The notes below the pieces were generated by a model. That model made no database searches. It worked only from the letters and a program-made list of their open reading frames with translations, and was not told the origin of the DNA. Source: Chloroflexota bacterium (GTDB taxonomy: Bacteria; Chloroflexota; Anaerolineae; Aggregatilineales; Aggregatilineaceae). Taken from it: a stretch of 49,351 bases of DNA. The stretch lies in NCBI GenBank assembly GCA_012729765.1, contig JAAYCM010000037.1:1-49351 (forward strand), in the 5' to 3' direction. The number at the start of each line of letters is the position of its first letter. Within the stretch, counting starts at the first letter, position 1. This document shows, piece after piece, positions 26,001-33,658 of the stretch. The position numbers and the translations under genes are program-made.

Positions 26001-26927
26001 ATGATGTCCGGTTCGCCTCAACCTGCCTATATCGGCGTGGGCGGGATCATCATCGATGATATTGTGTTCCCCACCGGCGAAACGCGTATGGCGGTGCTGG
26101 GGGGCGGGGTCGTGCACGCCGCCGCCGGGATGCTGGTCTGGGATCAGCGGGCCGGGATCGTGGCCTACGCCGGGCACGATCTGCCGGAGCAGGCCCGCCA
26201 ACGCCTGGCGCGTGATTTCGATCTGCAAGGGGTGATCGTGCTGGACCTGCCGCAGGCGCGCGCGTGGCAGCTTTTTGAGTGGGACGGCAAGCGGAGTGAG
26301 GTTTTCCGCGTGGACGTGCTCGATCCGTTCATCTACGAGCCGCCGCCCGACCGCGTGCCCGCCGTCTACCACGCCGCGCGGGGCGTCCACCTGCTGCGCG
26401 ACGCGGCCCCGCTGCCCGCCTGGCGCGCGCTCTATCCTGACGCAGTGCTGCTGTGGGAGCCGCTCCAGCAGTATATGATCGCGGAGAACGCGGGCGAGTT
26501 CCGCGCGGCCCTGCCGCAGATCGACATCGTTTCGCCCAACTGGCTCGAAGCGCAGCATGTCTACGGCTTCCGCGAGCCGGAAGGGCTGGTGCGCGCCATG
26601 CTCGATGATGGCGCGGCGGTGGCGGTGCTGCGCATGGGCGAGGCTGGATCGCTGGTGGGCCAGCAGGGACAAAACGGCTTGCTGCGGGTGCCGGCTGTGC
26701 CCGTGCCCGATCTGATCGACCAGACCGGCGCGGGCAACACCTACTGCGGCGCGTTCCTGGTGGGCTGGTCCGAAACCCGCGATCTGCTCACGGCGGCGTG
26801 CTATGGCGCGGTCGCGGCGTCGTTCTCGCTCGAAGTCACCGGCGTAGCCGATCCGCCGCCCGATAAAGACGCGGTGCGCGCGGCGCGCCTGCGCTGGCTG
26901 CACGATCAGGTGAAGGTTTCCGGATAA
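26001..26927 (+). CDS. Second MAK32-like PfkB-family protein with Asn at the catalytic position
   Basis: A 308-residue paralogue of the protein at 23369. It shares VGGIIIDDIVFPTGETRM at the N-terminus, AVLGGGVVHAAAG, VSPNWLEAQ and DQTGAGNTYCGAFLVGW, where Asn246 stands in place of the PfkB catalytic Asp. ATG 26001 is followed immediately by ATG 26004, and either may be used. The gene lies 20 bases behind the SIS-domain gene on the same strand, so it likely acts on the same phosphosugar pathway. The conserved substitution in two divergent copies argues for a real function. It may be a binding or regulatory protein, or a transferase with altered chemistry. Confidence 0.85.
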   Translation: MMSGSPQPAYIGVGGIIIDDIVFPTGETRMAVLGGGVVHAAAGMLVWDQRAGIVAYAGHDLPEQARQRLARDFDLQGVIVLDLPQARAWQLFEWDGKRSEVFRVDVLDPFIYEPPPDRVPAVYHAARGVHLLRDAAPLPAWRALYPDAVLLWEPLQQYMIAENAGEFRAALPQIDIVSPNWLEAQHVYGFREPEGLVRAMLDDGAAVAVLRMGEAGSLVGQQGQNGLLRVPAVPVPDLIDQTGAGNTYCGAFLVGWSETRDLLTAACYGAVAASFSLEVTGVADPPPDKDAVRAARLRWLHDQVKVSG

Positions 26928-26989
26928 GTGGAACAGGGCGAGGCCCCGTTGACCTCGCCCGGATGTTTGATCGCGGCTGTTATGCCATT

Positions 26990-27096
26990 CCCCCCATCCC
27001 CCGGCCCCTTCCCCCACGTTTCACGGAGGGCAGGGGAGTCCAGCGACGGGCTGCAAGTCCCGCCCACCTTGCGGGGGAGGGATTTAGGGAGGGGGG
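26990..27096 (-). repeat. Dispersed hairpin repeat, copy 5 (reverse)
   Basis: Lies between two convergent genes. Its flanks are partly complementary: CTGTTATGCC on the left and GGCGCATAACACGC on the right, so the element with ends spans about 26975-27122. The first stem carries one mismatch (TCCCTCCC against GGGCGGGA). Confidence 0.85.
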
Positions 27097-27123
27097 CAGC
27101 GCCCCTGAGGCGCATAACACGCT

Positions 27124-28824
27124 TTACAACTCGCGCGTCAGGCTGTGGATGCCGGTTGCGCCGCTCGGCTTGGTCGGGTTGTCCTCGGTGATCTGCAGTT
27201 CGCCGCTGCCATCATAGCAGCGCACGGCGAAGCGGTGCTCGCCTTCCTCGAACGGCCATTCGTAGCGCCAGATCACCCAGGTCGTCTCGCTGAGCGGATC
27301 GCGCAGCTCGGCGGCCTGCCACTCGCCGTCGTCCACCTGCACCTCGACCTTCGAGATGCCGCGCGCCCCGGCGTGGGCGATCCCGCCGACCGGCACGAAC
27401 ATCTGCCCGTCGCGCTCGATCGTCTCACCCACGACATCGACCACCGAGGTGGCGCGCATCTGGGCGACCTTGTCCCAGCCGCGCTCGACCCAATAGCCAT
27501 CTTCATCGTGATCGATCACCTCGATCTCGGTGATCCACTTGGGCTGCTTCATCCCGTAGCGATCGGGAATGTAGACGCGCAGCGGGAAGCCGTGCTGGTG
27601 CAGCAGCGGGATGCCGTCCCAGTGATAGGCGAGCATGATCCGCTCATCGCTGTCGATCAGGTCGAGCGCGACTGTCTCGAAGAAGCCGTCTTCGGAGTGG
27701 ATCAGGATATGCGTCGCGCCATCCTGTACCCCGGCATCGGCCAGGACATCGCGCAGCGGCGCGCCGGTCCAGCGCGTGGTGCTGGTCAGATCGCCCGCGA
27801 TCCGGTTGGAGATGCAGGCCAGCGTAACGTACTGGTCCTGGGCCGGATAATCGTTCATGATCTGGTCGATGGTCAGCGCGCGCGGGTTATCGACCATGCC
27901 GCCGATGCTGAGCGCCCATGCATCGCCGTCGATCTCCGGCGGGCGCAGGTTGATGTCGATCCGGTAATGGTCTTCGAGCGGGGTATATTCCGGACGCGTG
28001 CCGGGCACCGGCTGAACGGCGGCTCCGGCGTTGGGCAAGCCTTCGGGGGTGGTGGCGGCCAGGTTGGCCTCGATCCGCTCCTGGTACTGCTGCTCCTCGC
28101 GGTATTCGAGATAGCGGCCCAGTCCGGCCCCGAAAACGGTCAGGGTGGCGGTCGCGCCGCCGACGCGGATCAGAAACTCGCGGCGGCTGATCGGCTCGAC
28201 GTGCACTTCGCGGTGCGCGGCTTCTCCGGCGGCAGCGGTCGGGCTGCTGGCCGGAACGGGGCGCACGACGGCCAGCTCGTGTTCGCTAACGCCGGACATG
28301 ATGCGGCGCAGGCGGTAGTAGGCCCAGCTCAGCGCCGCGCCCCACACCAGGAAGGCCAGCGCCAGCCACAACACGCTGACCGAGTCTGAGGTGGTGGCGG
28401 TGACGTTCACATCCTGGCTGATCAGGATGGCGGGCAGGCCCAGCACCGCACCGGCGGCCAGGCCGGGCAGATAGCGCGCCGCGCCACGCAGATCGGGATT
28501 GGCGGCGTTGAGCGCGGCAAACAGCACCGCACCGGTCACCACGCCGCCGCCGAAGAAGGTGAGCAGCGCCATCAGCGTTTCGAGCGTCTTGGCGGTGCTG
28601 GACGTTTCGCCCAGGTCGAAGCGGTCGATGAACTCGACCATCGTGTCGATGCCGCGCGTGATCACCTGGCCGGGCAGCACGCGCGCGATCCAGTCGAAAA
28701 CGTCGAACGGGGGGAAGGGCAGACCGAACGCTTGATCGGCCAGATATAATAGGGCTATCAGGGTGGCCGTGAACAGCGCCCCGATGAGCGCGCCGGTCAA
28801 CCAGCCGGGCTTCTGTCTTGGCAT
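27124..28824 (-). CDS. Membrane-anchored sulfite-oxidase-family molybdopterin oxidoreductase
   Basis: A 566-residue protein. The N-terminal 175 residues hold about four hydrophobic segments (7-29, 84-106, 117-135, 150-170). Then comes SRREFL (213-218) with a following hydrophobic stretch, which resembles a Tat motif placed internally. The oxidoreductase domain runs from about 280 to 470, with VTLACISNRIAG giving the molybdenum-ligand Cys337, HGFPLRVYIPDRYGMKQPKW, and GYWVERGWDK. A C-terminal Mo-co dimerisation-like beta domain follows (VGGIAHAGARGISKVEVQVD, at 466-485). The family includes sulfite oxidases, nitrate reductases and YedY-type protein sulfoxide reductases. The catalytic domain should be outside the cytoplasmic membrane. 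AGAGGA precedes the ATG. The electron partner is unknown. Confidence 0.88.
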   Translation of the reverse strand: MPRQKPGWLTGALIGALFTATLIALLYLADQAFGLPFPPFDVFDWIARVLPGQVITRGIDTMVEFIDRFDLGETSSTAKTLETLMALLTFFGGGVVTGAVLFAALNAANPDLRGAARYLPGLAAGAVLGLPAILISQDVNVTATTSDSVSVLWLALAFLVWGAALSWAYYRLRRIMSGVSEHELAVVRPVPASSPTAAAGEAAHREVHVEPISRREFLIRVGGATATLTVFGAGLGRYLEYREEQQYQERIEANLAATTPEGLPNAGAAVQPVPGTRPEYTPLEDHYRIDINLRPPEIDGDAWALSIGGMVDNPRALTIDQIMNDYPAQDQYVTLACISNRIAGDLTSTTRWTGAPLRDVLADAGVQDGATHILIHSEDGFFETVALDLIDSDERIMLAYHWDGIPLLHQHGFPLRVYIPDRYGMKQPKWITEIEVIDHDEDGYWVERGWDKVAQMRATSVVDVVGETIERDGQMFVPVGGIAHAGARGISKVEVQVDDGEWQAAELRDPLSETTWVIWRYEWPFEEGEHRFAVRCYDGSGELQITEDNPTKPSGATGIHSLTREL

Positions 28825-28882
28825 GATGGCATTCCTCTCAGTTTGGCCGCGTGCGGTGGGGTGGCATGAACTCCTTGTGGCT

Positions 28883-28913
28883 ATTTATGATTCTACGAGT
28901 TTATGTCATAAAT
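28883..28913. promoter_or_regulatory. AT-rich divergent promoter with inverted repeat
   Basis: ATTTATGA (28883-28890) and TCATAAAT (28906-28913) are perfect inverted arms separated by 15 bases, inside the 100-base AT-rich gap between the oxidoreductase gene and the RAYT-like gene. A dimeric regulator could bind here. Confidence 0.35.
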
Positions 28914-28924
28914 ATTTCAATTAT

Positions 28925-29485
28925 ATGAGAGTCAGATTGATGTGGGATGAGATTCTGGATAGTGACGGGGCCGGATGGCCCGCCGATGAAGGCGACGAGG
29001 ACGCCTATGCCCAGGTGATCCTGACCGTGCAGGGGCACGCGCCGCTGTTTGGTTCCGCGCGGCTGGCGCGCCGGGCGCTCGACGCGATCACGGCCTGTGC
29101 GCCAGGTGCGCCGGGGCAGTTGTGGGGCGCGGTCGTGCTGCCGGAGACGGTGCGGCTGGTGATCGGACCCGCCGGGGTGGACGCGCTCGATCAGTTCATC
29201 GAGGCGGTCAAGGCGCAGAGCAGCACGCGTGTCCTGAGTGCGATCCGGCAGGCGGACGACGACACGCTGGATGTCGTGCTGCGCTACAGCCCGGTGTGGG
29301 GCGGGGCGCTCTACCAGGTCTGGCAGACGGGCTATCACCGCCAGTTGTTCTGGACGGAGTACAAGCTCAGCAACGCGCTGTATGAGCTGGCGCGCGCGCC
29401 AGTCGAGGCCGGGCTGGTGGCGGACCTGGACGACTGGCCCTACCGCTATCAGGATGGCGAAGCTGCGATTGGCCCCCCTCCCTAA
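28925..29485 (+). CDS. Degenerate REP-associated tyrosine transposase (RAYT/Y1)-like protein
   Basis: The 186-residue product can be laid along RAYT proteins: AYAQVILTVQGHAPLF near residue 27, VVLPETVRLVIGP (70-82) where RAYTs have VVMPxHxHLLI, VWQTGYHRQLF (132-142), and a C-terminal block ALYELARAPVEAGLV then DDWPYRY, like YIxxNPVRAGLV and DYPWSS. The two HUH histidines read Thr and Arg. The NP of the Tyr motif reads AP and its Tyr is displaced by one, so it should not cut DNA. ATG 28925 is used here; ATG 28940 is an alternative with GAGAG upstream. The last residues (GPPP) and the stop are supplied by repeat copy 6, a telling link to the repeat family. It may be domesticated or dying. Confidence 0.68.
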   Translation: MRVRLMWDEILDSDGAGWPADEGDEDAYAQVILTVQGHAPLFGSARLARRALDAITACAPGAPGQLWGAVVLPETVRLVIGPAGVDALDQFIEAVKAQSSTRVLSAIRQADDDTLDVVLRYSPVWGGALYQVWQTGYHRQLFWTEYKLSNALYELARAPVEAGLVADLDDWPYRYQDGEAAIGPPP

Positions 29486-29587
29486 ATCCCTCCCCCACAA
29501 GGAGGGCGGGACTTGAGAAACGTCGCCGATATTCTCCCCTTCCCTCCGTGAAACGTGGGGGAAGGGGCTGGGGTGGGGGATGGGGGG
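29473..29587 (+). repeat. Dispersed hairpin repeat, copy 6 (forward), fused to the RAYT-like gene end
   Basis: Begins CCCCCCTCCCTAAATCCC within the last codons of the RAYT-like gene; the TAA of the repeat is the stop codon (29483-29485). It ends GGGGGATGGGGGG 16 bases before the TIR-TPR gene stop. It is the longest copy, with an extra GGGGTG unit near the end. Confidence 0.85.
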
Positions 29588-29602
29588 CAAAAAGAATAGC
29601 CG

Positions 29603-30946
29603 CTACAGCCCGGCGATCAGCTTTTGGGCCACGTCGGCCAGCGGGCGCGCCCAGTTCAGCTCTTCGCGCACCCAGCCCACATCCTTATAGCGCGGGTCCA
29701 TCGCCAACAGCAGCTTCCACAGCCGCCGCGCCTCGATCCGATCACCTGAGGCGTAGTTGGTGATCGCCAGCCCGGCCAGCGCCGACGCATACCCCGGCTT
29801 AAGCTCGTTGGCCTTGCGAAAATCGGCCAGCGCCTCAGGATACTGGCCCATCTCGAAGTAGGCTTCAGCGCGGTTGACGAACGAGTCGGCGTCGTCGGAC
29901 CCCAATTCGATCGATTTGGTGAAATCCTCGATTGAGCCTTCGAGATCGCCCAGTCCCGCCCGCACCGCGCCCCGGCCCTGGTAGCCGGTGGCAAAGGCGG
30001 AATCGAGCTGGACTACCTTGTCGAAGTCTTCGAGCGCCTGCTCAAGCTCGCCGCTGTAGAAATGGGTCCGCCCGCGCGCGTGGAAAGCGTAGGCGTAGTC
30101 GGGCTTGAACTCGATGGCGGCGTTGCTGTCGGCCAATGCCGCCTCGTAATCGCCCAGGGTGATATAGACGTCAGCGCGGTTGACGTAGGGCAGGTGCAGC
30201 TCGCGGTTATCAAGCTCAATCGAGCGGGTGAAATCGGCCAGTGCCCTGTCAAATGCCTCGTTCTGGACGTAGAGCAGCCCCCGGTTGTTGAACGCTTCGG
30301 CAAAGGCCGGATGCAGCTCGATGGCGCGTGTGTACTCGAAGATCGCCCCGTCGATGTCGCGCTGCTCGGCGAGCTGGTAGCCCTGGTTGAAGTGATCCTC
30401 GGCGCTCAGCTCGTCCTCGGTGGGCGCGGGCTGGGCGGCGATTATTTCCAGTTTGCGCTCGACGTCCGGCTGCTCGTGGGCCGGAGCGGGGATGATCGGC
30501 CCCAGCGCCGGCTGCTTGAGGAACCGGCTGCGCAGCTTTTCCATCGCCGCGTCGAAATACTCATGATAGAGCGTCGGCCCGTTCAGGCTGGAGAGCTGGC
30601 TGAGTGTGCCGGTGAGATAGCGCTCCGTACCGCGAAAGTTGAAGTTGTTGGCGAGGATGGGTACGACGTTGCGCCCCATCTCGATGGCGTACTCGATCTC
30701 GCGGCGCAGCCAGTCGCCCGGCTCGGCGCAGCGCTCGACCGTGCCCGGCGTGAGGATGACCAGAAAGTGGGGGCGGGCCGCGATCTGGTGCAGGATGATC
30801 TGGTCGAAGGCCCCGCTGTCGATGCTCTCCACGTCCATGAACACGTCATAGCCATGACTGCACAGGTCCTGGAAGATGGCGCGCGCGATAAAGGAGCTGG
30901 TCTGGCGGCGGTAGCTGATAAAGATGGCCTGATCGTTGGTGGTCAT
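29603..30946 (-). CDS. TIR-domain protein with C-terminal TPR repeats
   Basis: A 447-residue protein. Residues 5-135 form a TIR domain: AIFISYRRQTSSFIARAIF, YDVFMDVESI, and DWLRREIEYA, where Trp79 and Glu83 make the WxxxE-type site with the Glu that catalyses NAD cleavage in active TIR domains. After a linker, about seven TPRs cover 185-430 (AIFEYTRAIELHPAFAEAF, ALADFTRSIELD and so on). The start at ATG 30946 has AGGGG at proper spacing, unlike ATG 30955. TIR-TPR proteins may be scaffolds or NAD-consuming defence effectors; no partner sensor gene lies next to it. It ends against repeat copy 6. Confidence 0.87.
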   Translation of the reverse strand: MTTNDQAIFISYRRQTSSFIARAIFQDLCSHGYDVFMDVESIDSGAFDQIILHQIAARPHFLVILTPGTVERCAEPGDWLRREIEYAIEMGRNVVPILANNFNFRGTERYLTGTLSQLSSLNGPTLYHEYFDAAMEKLRSRFLKQPALGPIIPAPAHEQPDVERKLEIIAAQPAPTEDELSAEDHFNQGYQLAEQRDIDGAIFEYTRAIELHPAFAEAFNNRGLLYVQNEAFDRALADFTRSIELDNRELHLPYVNRADVYITLGDYEAALADSNAAIEFKPDYAYAFHARGRTHFYSGELEQALEDFDKVVQLDSAFATGYQGRGAVRAGLGDLEGSIEDFTKSIELGSDDADSFVNRAEAYFEMGQYPEALADFRKANELKPGYASALAGLAITNYASGDRIEARRLWKLLLAMDPRYKDVGWVREELNWARPLADVAQKLIAGL

Positions 30947-31131
30947 GATGTTCATCCCCTGTACGCACTGATACCCGGATTCGCAGCGTGTCACAGCCCG
31001 ATTTTTAGACGACTCTATTATGCGGAGAGGATGCCGTGCGAGTCAACCCGGCACGGTTCGCGGGAAGTGCTGATGTGCAGTAAACTGGATAGGGTTACCA
31101 CTTTGACTCAGCCGCCCAATCAGGACGACAC

Positions 31132-32358
31132 ATGAATCCGGACGACCCGCAAGCTCGTTCCCAGGAAGCCGACCCGCTGCTGCGCTGGCGCGACGAGTTC
31201 CCGATCCTGGCCGAAACGAATTATATGGTCAGCAACTCGCTCGGCGCGATGCCGCGTGCGGTCTACGACAGCCTGCGCGCCTATGCCGATACGTGGGGCG
31301 CGCGCGGAGTCCGGGCGTGGGGCGAGGGCTGGTGGGATATGAACGTCGCGCTCGGCAGCGAGATCGGCGCGATCATCGGCGCGCCGCCGAACACCGTCTC
31401 GATGCACCAGAACATCTCCATCGCGCAGGGGATTCTACTCTCGTGCTTCGACTTCAATGGCCCGCGCAACAAGATCGTCATCGAGGCGGGAATCTTCCCG
31501 TCGGTCTATTACGTCCTGCGCGGGATGCTGCCGCCCAATGTCGAGGTGTGCCTGGTGCCCAGCGAGGACGACGGCATCACGGTTCCGGTCGAGCGCATCG
31601 TGGACGCGATCGACGAGCGAACGCTGCTGGTGCCGATCAGCCATGTGCTGTTTCGCAGCGCCTATATTCTGGACCTGCCGCCGATCATCGAGAAGGCGCA
31701 CGCGGTCGGCGCGCTGGTGATCGTGGACGGCTATCACGCGGCGGGGATCGTGCCGTTCGACGTGGGCGCGCTCAATGTCGATTTCTACCTGGCGGGCGTG
31801 CTCAAGTGGATGTGCGGTGGGCCGGGCGGCGTATTCCTCTATGCGCGCGAGGATCACCTGCGGAGCGTGCGACCCGGTCTGACGGGCTGGATGGCGCATC
31901 AGCGCCCGTTCGCCTTCGAGGTCGATACGATCGACTTCCGGGACGATGCGTTTCGCTTTCTGAACGGCACGCCCGCGATCCCCAGCCTGTACGCGAACCG
32001 CCCCGGCGTCGAGATCATCGGGCAGGTGGGGGTCGAGAATATCCGCCGCAAGTCGATACACCAGACGGCGCTGCTGATCGATCTGGCGGAGCAGGCCGGC
32101 TATACGATCAACTCGCCGCGCCGCCCCGACGAGCGCGGGGGTACGGTCACGGTGAATCCGCCGCACGCCTACGAAGTCTCGCGCAAGCTGATCGCGCGCA
32201 ATATCATCGTGGACTACCGCGCCCAGGCCGGGATTCGCGTCTCGCCGCATTTCTACAACAGCGACGACGAGGTGCGGGCGGTCATCGGCGCGATCCAGGA
32301 TATTCTGGAATCGGGCGCGTGGCAGCGACACGCGGGTAATCAGACCTTCGTGACGTGA
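31132..32358 (+). CDS. kynU: Kynureninase-like PLP-dependent enzyme (aminotransferase class V fold)
   Basis: A 408-residue protein of the aminotransferase class V fold. LVIVDGYHAAGIVPFDV holds the PLP-contacting Asp and His. The PLP lysine is Lys225 in LKWMCGGPGGVFLYAR. TGWMAHQRPFAFE, FLNGTPAIPSLYA and VDYRAQAGIRVSPHFYN are close to kynureninase sequences. Kynureninase splits kynurenine to anthranilate and alanine. The gene 123 bases downstream encodes a formamidase of the same pathway, which strengthens the call. No tryptophan 2,3-dioxygenase gene is in the window. AGGA precedes the ATG. A related cysteine desulfurase-like activity is the main alternative. Confidence 0.83.
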   Translation: MNPDDPQARSQEADPLLRWRDEFPILAETNYMVSNSLGAMPRAVYDSLRAYADTWGARGVRAWGEGWWDMNVALGSEIGAIIGAPPNTVSMHQNISIAQGILLSCFDFNGPRNKIVIEAGIFPSVYYVLRGMLPPNVEVCLVPSEDDGITVPVERIVDAIDERTLLVPISHVLFRSAYILDLPPIIEKAHAVGALVIVDGYHAAGIVPFDVGALNVDFYLAGVLKWMCGGPGGVFLYAREDHLRSVRPGLTGWMAHQRPFAFEVDTIDFRDDAFRFLNGTPAIPSLYANRPGVEIIGQVGVENIRRKSIHQTALLIDLAEQAGYTINSPRRPDERGGTVTVNPPHAYEVSRKLIARNIIVDYRAQAGIRVSPHFYNSDDEVRAVIGAIQDILESGAWQRHAGNQTFVT

Positions 32359-32481
32359 TCGGCTGCGCCGATATGCCGCTCGCGTCGTCAGGGGGTGGGG
32401 GAAGCGTCAGCGAGCAGGATGCAGCCGGTCAGCCAGCGCGGGCCGATTGGCGCTAGAATGATGGGGAAAGGGGAACAGCGT

Positions 32482-33114
32482 ATGTCTCTGTTGTACGACA
32501 TCAGCCGTACCATCACACCCTCACTGGCCGTCTGGCCGGGCGATGCCCCGTTCAGCTTCGAGCACGCGCTGCGCACGTCGGACGGCGCATCGGTCAACCT
32601 GACGACGCTCACGCTCAGCGCGCACACCGGGAGCCACGCCGACGCGCCCTATCACGTCGCCGGGGATGGCGCGCATCCCGCCGATCTGCCACTCGATCCG
32701 TATCTCGGCCCGGCACACCTGGTCACGATCACACGGCAGCACGGTGGCATCGTCCCGGCGGATTTCGCGGGGCACGATCTCGCGGGCGTGGAGCGCCTGC
32801 TGATTCACACCTGGGTCAGCGATCTACCCGACGAGCAGTGGCCGGACGATTTCCCCTATCCGACCGTCGAATTGATCGACTGGCTGGCGGCGCAGGGCGG
32901 CGTGCTGCTGGGGCTGGACTGCCCCTCGGTGGATCGCTTCGACAGCCAGGATTTGCCGTGCCACCACCGTCTTTACCAGTACGGCATGGTGAACCTCGAA
33001 ACGCTGCGGTTTGCGGGCGTGCCCGATGGGCGTTACGAGCTGATCGCGCTGCCGCTGAAACTCGGTGGGGTATGCGGCAGCCCGGTGCGGGCTGTGCTGC
33101 GCAGCCTGGCGTGA
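32482..33114 (+). CDS. kynB: Cyclase-family protein, probable kynurenine formamidase
   Basis: This 210-residue protein shows LYDISRTITPSLAVWPGD at the N-terminus and the zinc-binding HTGSHADAPYH at about residues 53-63, the signature of the cyclase/kynurenine formamidase family. GLDCPSVDRFDSQDLPCHH (residues 145-163) closely follows the conserved KynB block. It hydrolyses N-formylkynurenine to kynurenine and formate. ATG 32482 has AAAGGGGA upstream; the longer ORF start at 32395 is not needed. With kynU just upstream it covers the middle steps of tryptophan degradation to anthranilate. A hairpin at 33127-33143 follows the stop. Confidence 0.87.
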   Translation: MSLLYDISRTITPSLAVWPGDAPFSFEHALRTSDGASVNLTTLTLSAHTGSHADAPYHVAGDGAHPADLPLDPYLGPAHLVTITRQHGGIVPADFAGHDLAGVERLLIHTWVSDLPDEQWPDDFPYPTVELIDWLAAQGGVLLGLDCPSVDRFDSQDLPCHHRLYQYGMVNLETLRFAGVPDGRYELIALPLKLGGVCGSPVRAVLRSLA

Positions 33115-33200
33115 GCGCCAGGTCTCGCCCACTGATCGTGGGCAATAGACTATAGTAGGCTTTTGGCAAGTGCATGTTTTGAAGGAGAGAGCGGGCTGAA

Positions 33201-33569
33201 ATGTATTCGCCGGTGGTGCTAATTGTAGATGACGATCCGGGCCTGCTGCGCCTGTTCAGCGCGCTGGTCGAGCGCCTGGGCTGCGAGACACTTCGCGCGC
33301 CGGGTGGGGTGAAGGCGCTGGATACCCTGGACGAAACGACACCCGATCTGCTCATTCTCGATCTGGCGATGCCGGAGATTTCAGGACTCGACGTGCTGCG
33401 TCACGTGCGCCGCACCCCCCGGCTGGACTCGATGAAGGTCATGATCCTGACGGCCAGGCCGAATATGGTGCGCGAGGTCGAGGCGCTGGGGATCGACTGC
33501 TGGGTATCGAAGCCGGTGATGCCCAACGATTTTCTGGACGCGGTGCAGGGCCTGTTGGACGAAGCCTAG
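33201..33569 (+). CDS. Single-domain response regulator (CheY-like receiver)
   Basis: A 122-residue stand-alone receiver domain: LIVDDDPGLLRLF with the acidic pair, phospho-acceptor Asp54 in LLILDLAMPEISG, the switch Thr in ILTARP and Lys in WVSKPVMP. There is no output domain, so it works by phosphorylation-dependent binding to another protein. GGAG precedes the ATG. No kinase gene is adjacent; the nearest histidine kinase in the window is 10 kb away and belongs to the HisKA_3 type, which usually pairs with NarL regulators. Confidence 0.9.
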   Translation: MYSPVVLIVDDDPGLLRLFSALVERLGCETLRAPGGVKALDTLDETTPDLLILDLAMPEISGLDVLRHVRRTPRLDSMKVMILTARPNMVREVEALGIDCWVSKPVMPNDFLDAVQGLLDEA

Positions 33570-33601
33570 CGCCGGACAGAAGCTCAAGCTGAGAAAATAA
33601 C

Positions 33602-33628
33602 AGGGCGTGCCGGAAAAGCACGCCCTTT
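33602..33628. terminator. Intrinsic terminator between convergent genes
   Basis: AGGGCGTGC (33602-33610) and GCACGCCCT (33618-33626) form a perfect 9-bp stem over a 7-base loop, followed by TTT. It lies between the receiver gene and the minus-strand TPR gene and can serve both, since A-rich sequence precedes the stem. Confidence 0.75.
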
Positions 33629-33658
33629 GAATTCAATTGGGTGCTGTGCAGTTCGCCG

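Noticed and set aside
28763..28924. Upstream extension of the RAYT-like gene to 28763
   Set aside because: It would overlap the divergent oxidoreductase gene and its promoter; the added residues lack any coding sense.
29603..30994. TIR-TPR gene with a defence-system operon around it
   Set aside because: Neighbours are a RAYT-like relic and kynurenine genes. No sensor, nuclease or other defence gene is adjacent, so no system is claimed.
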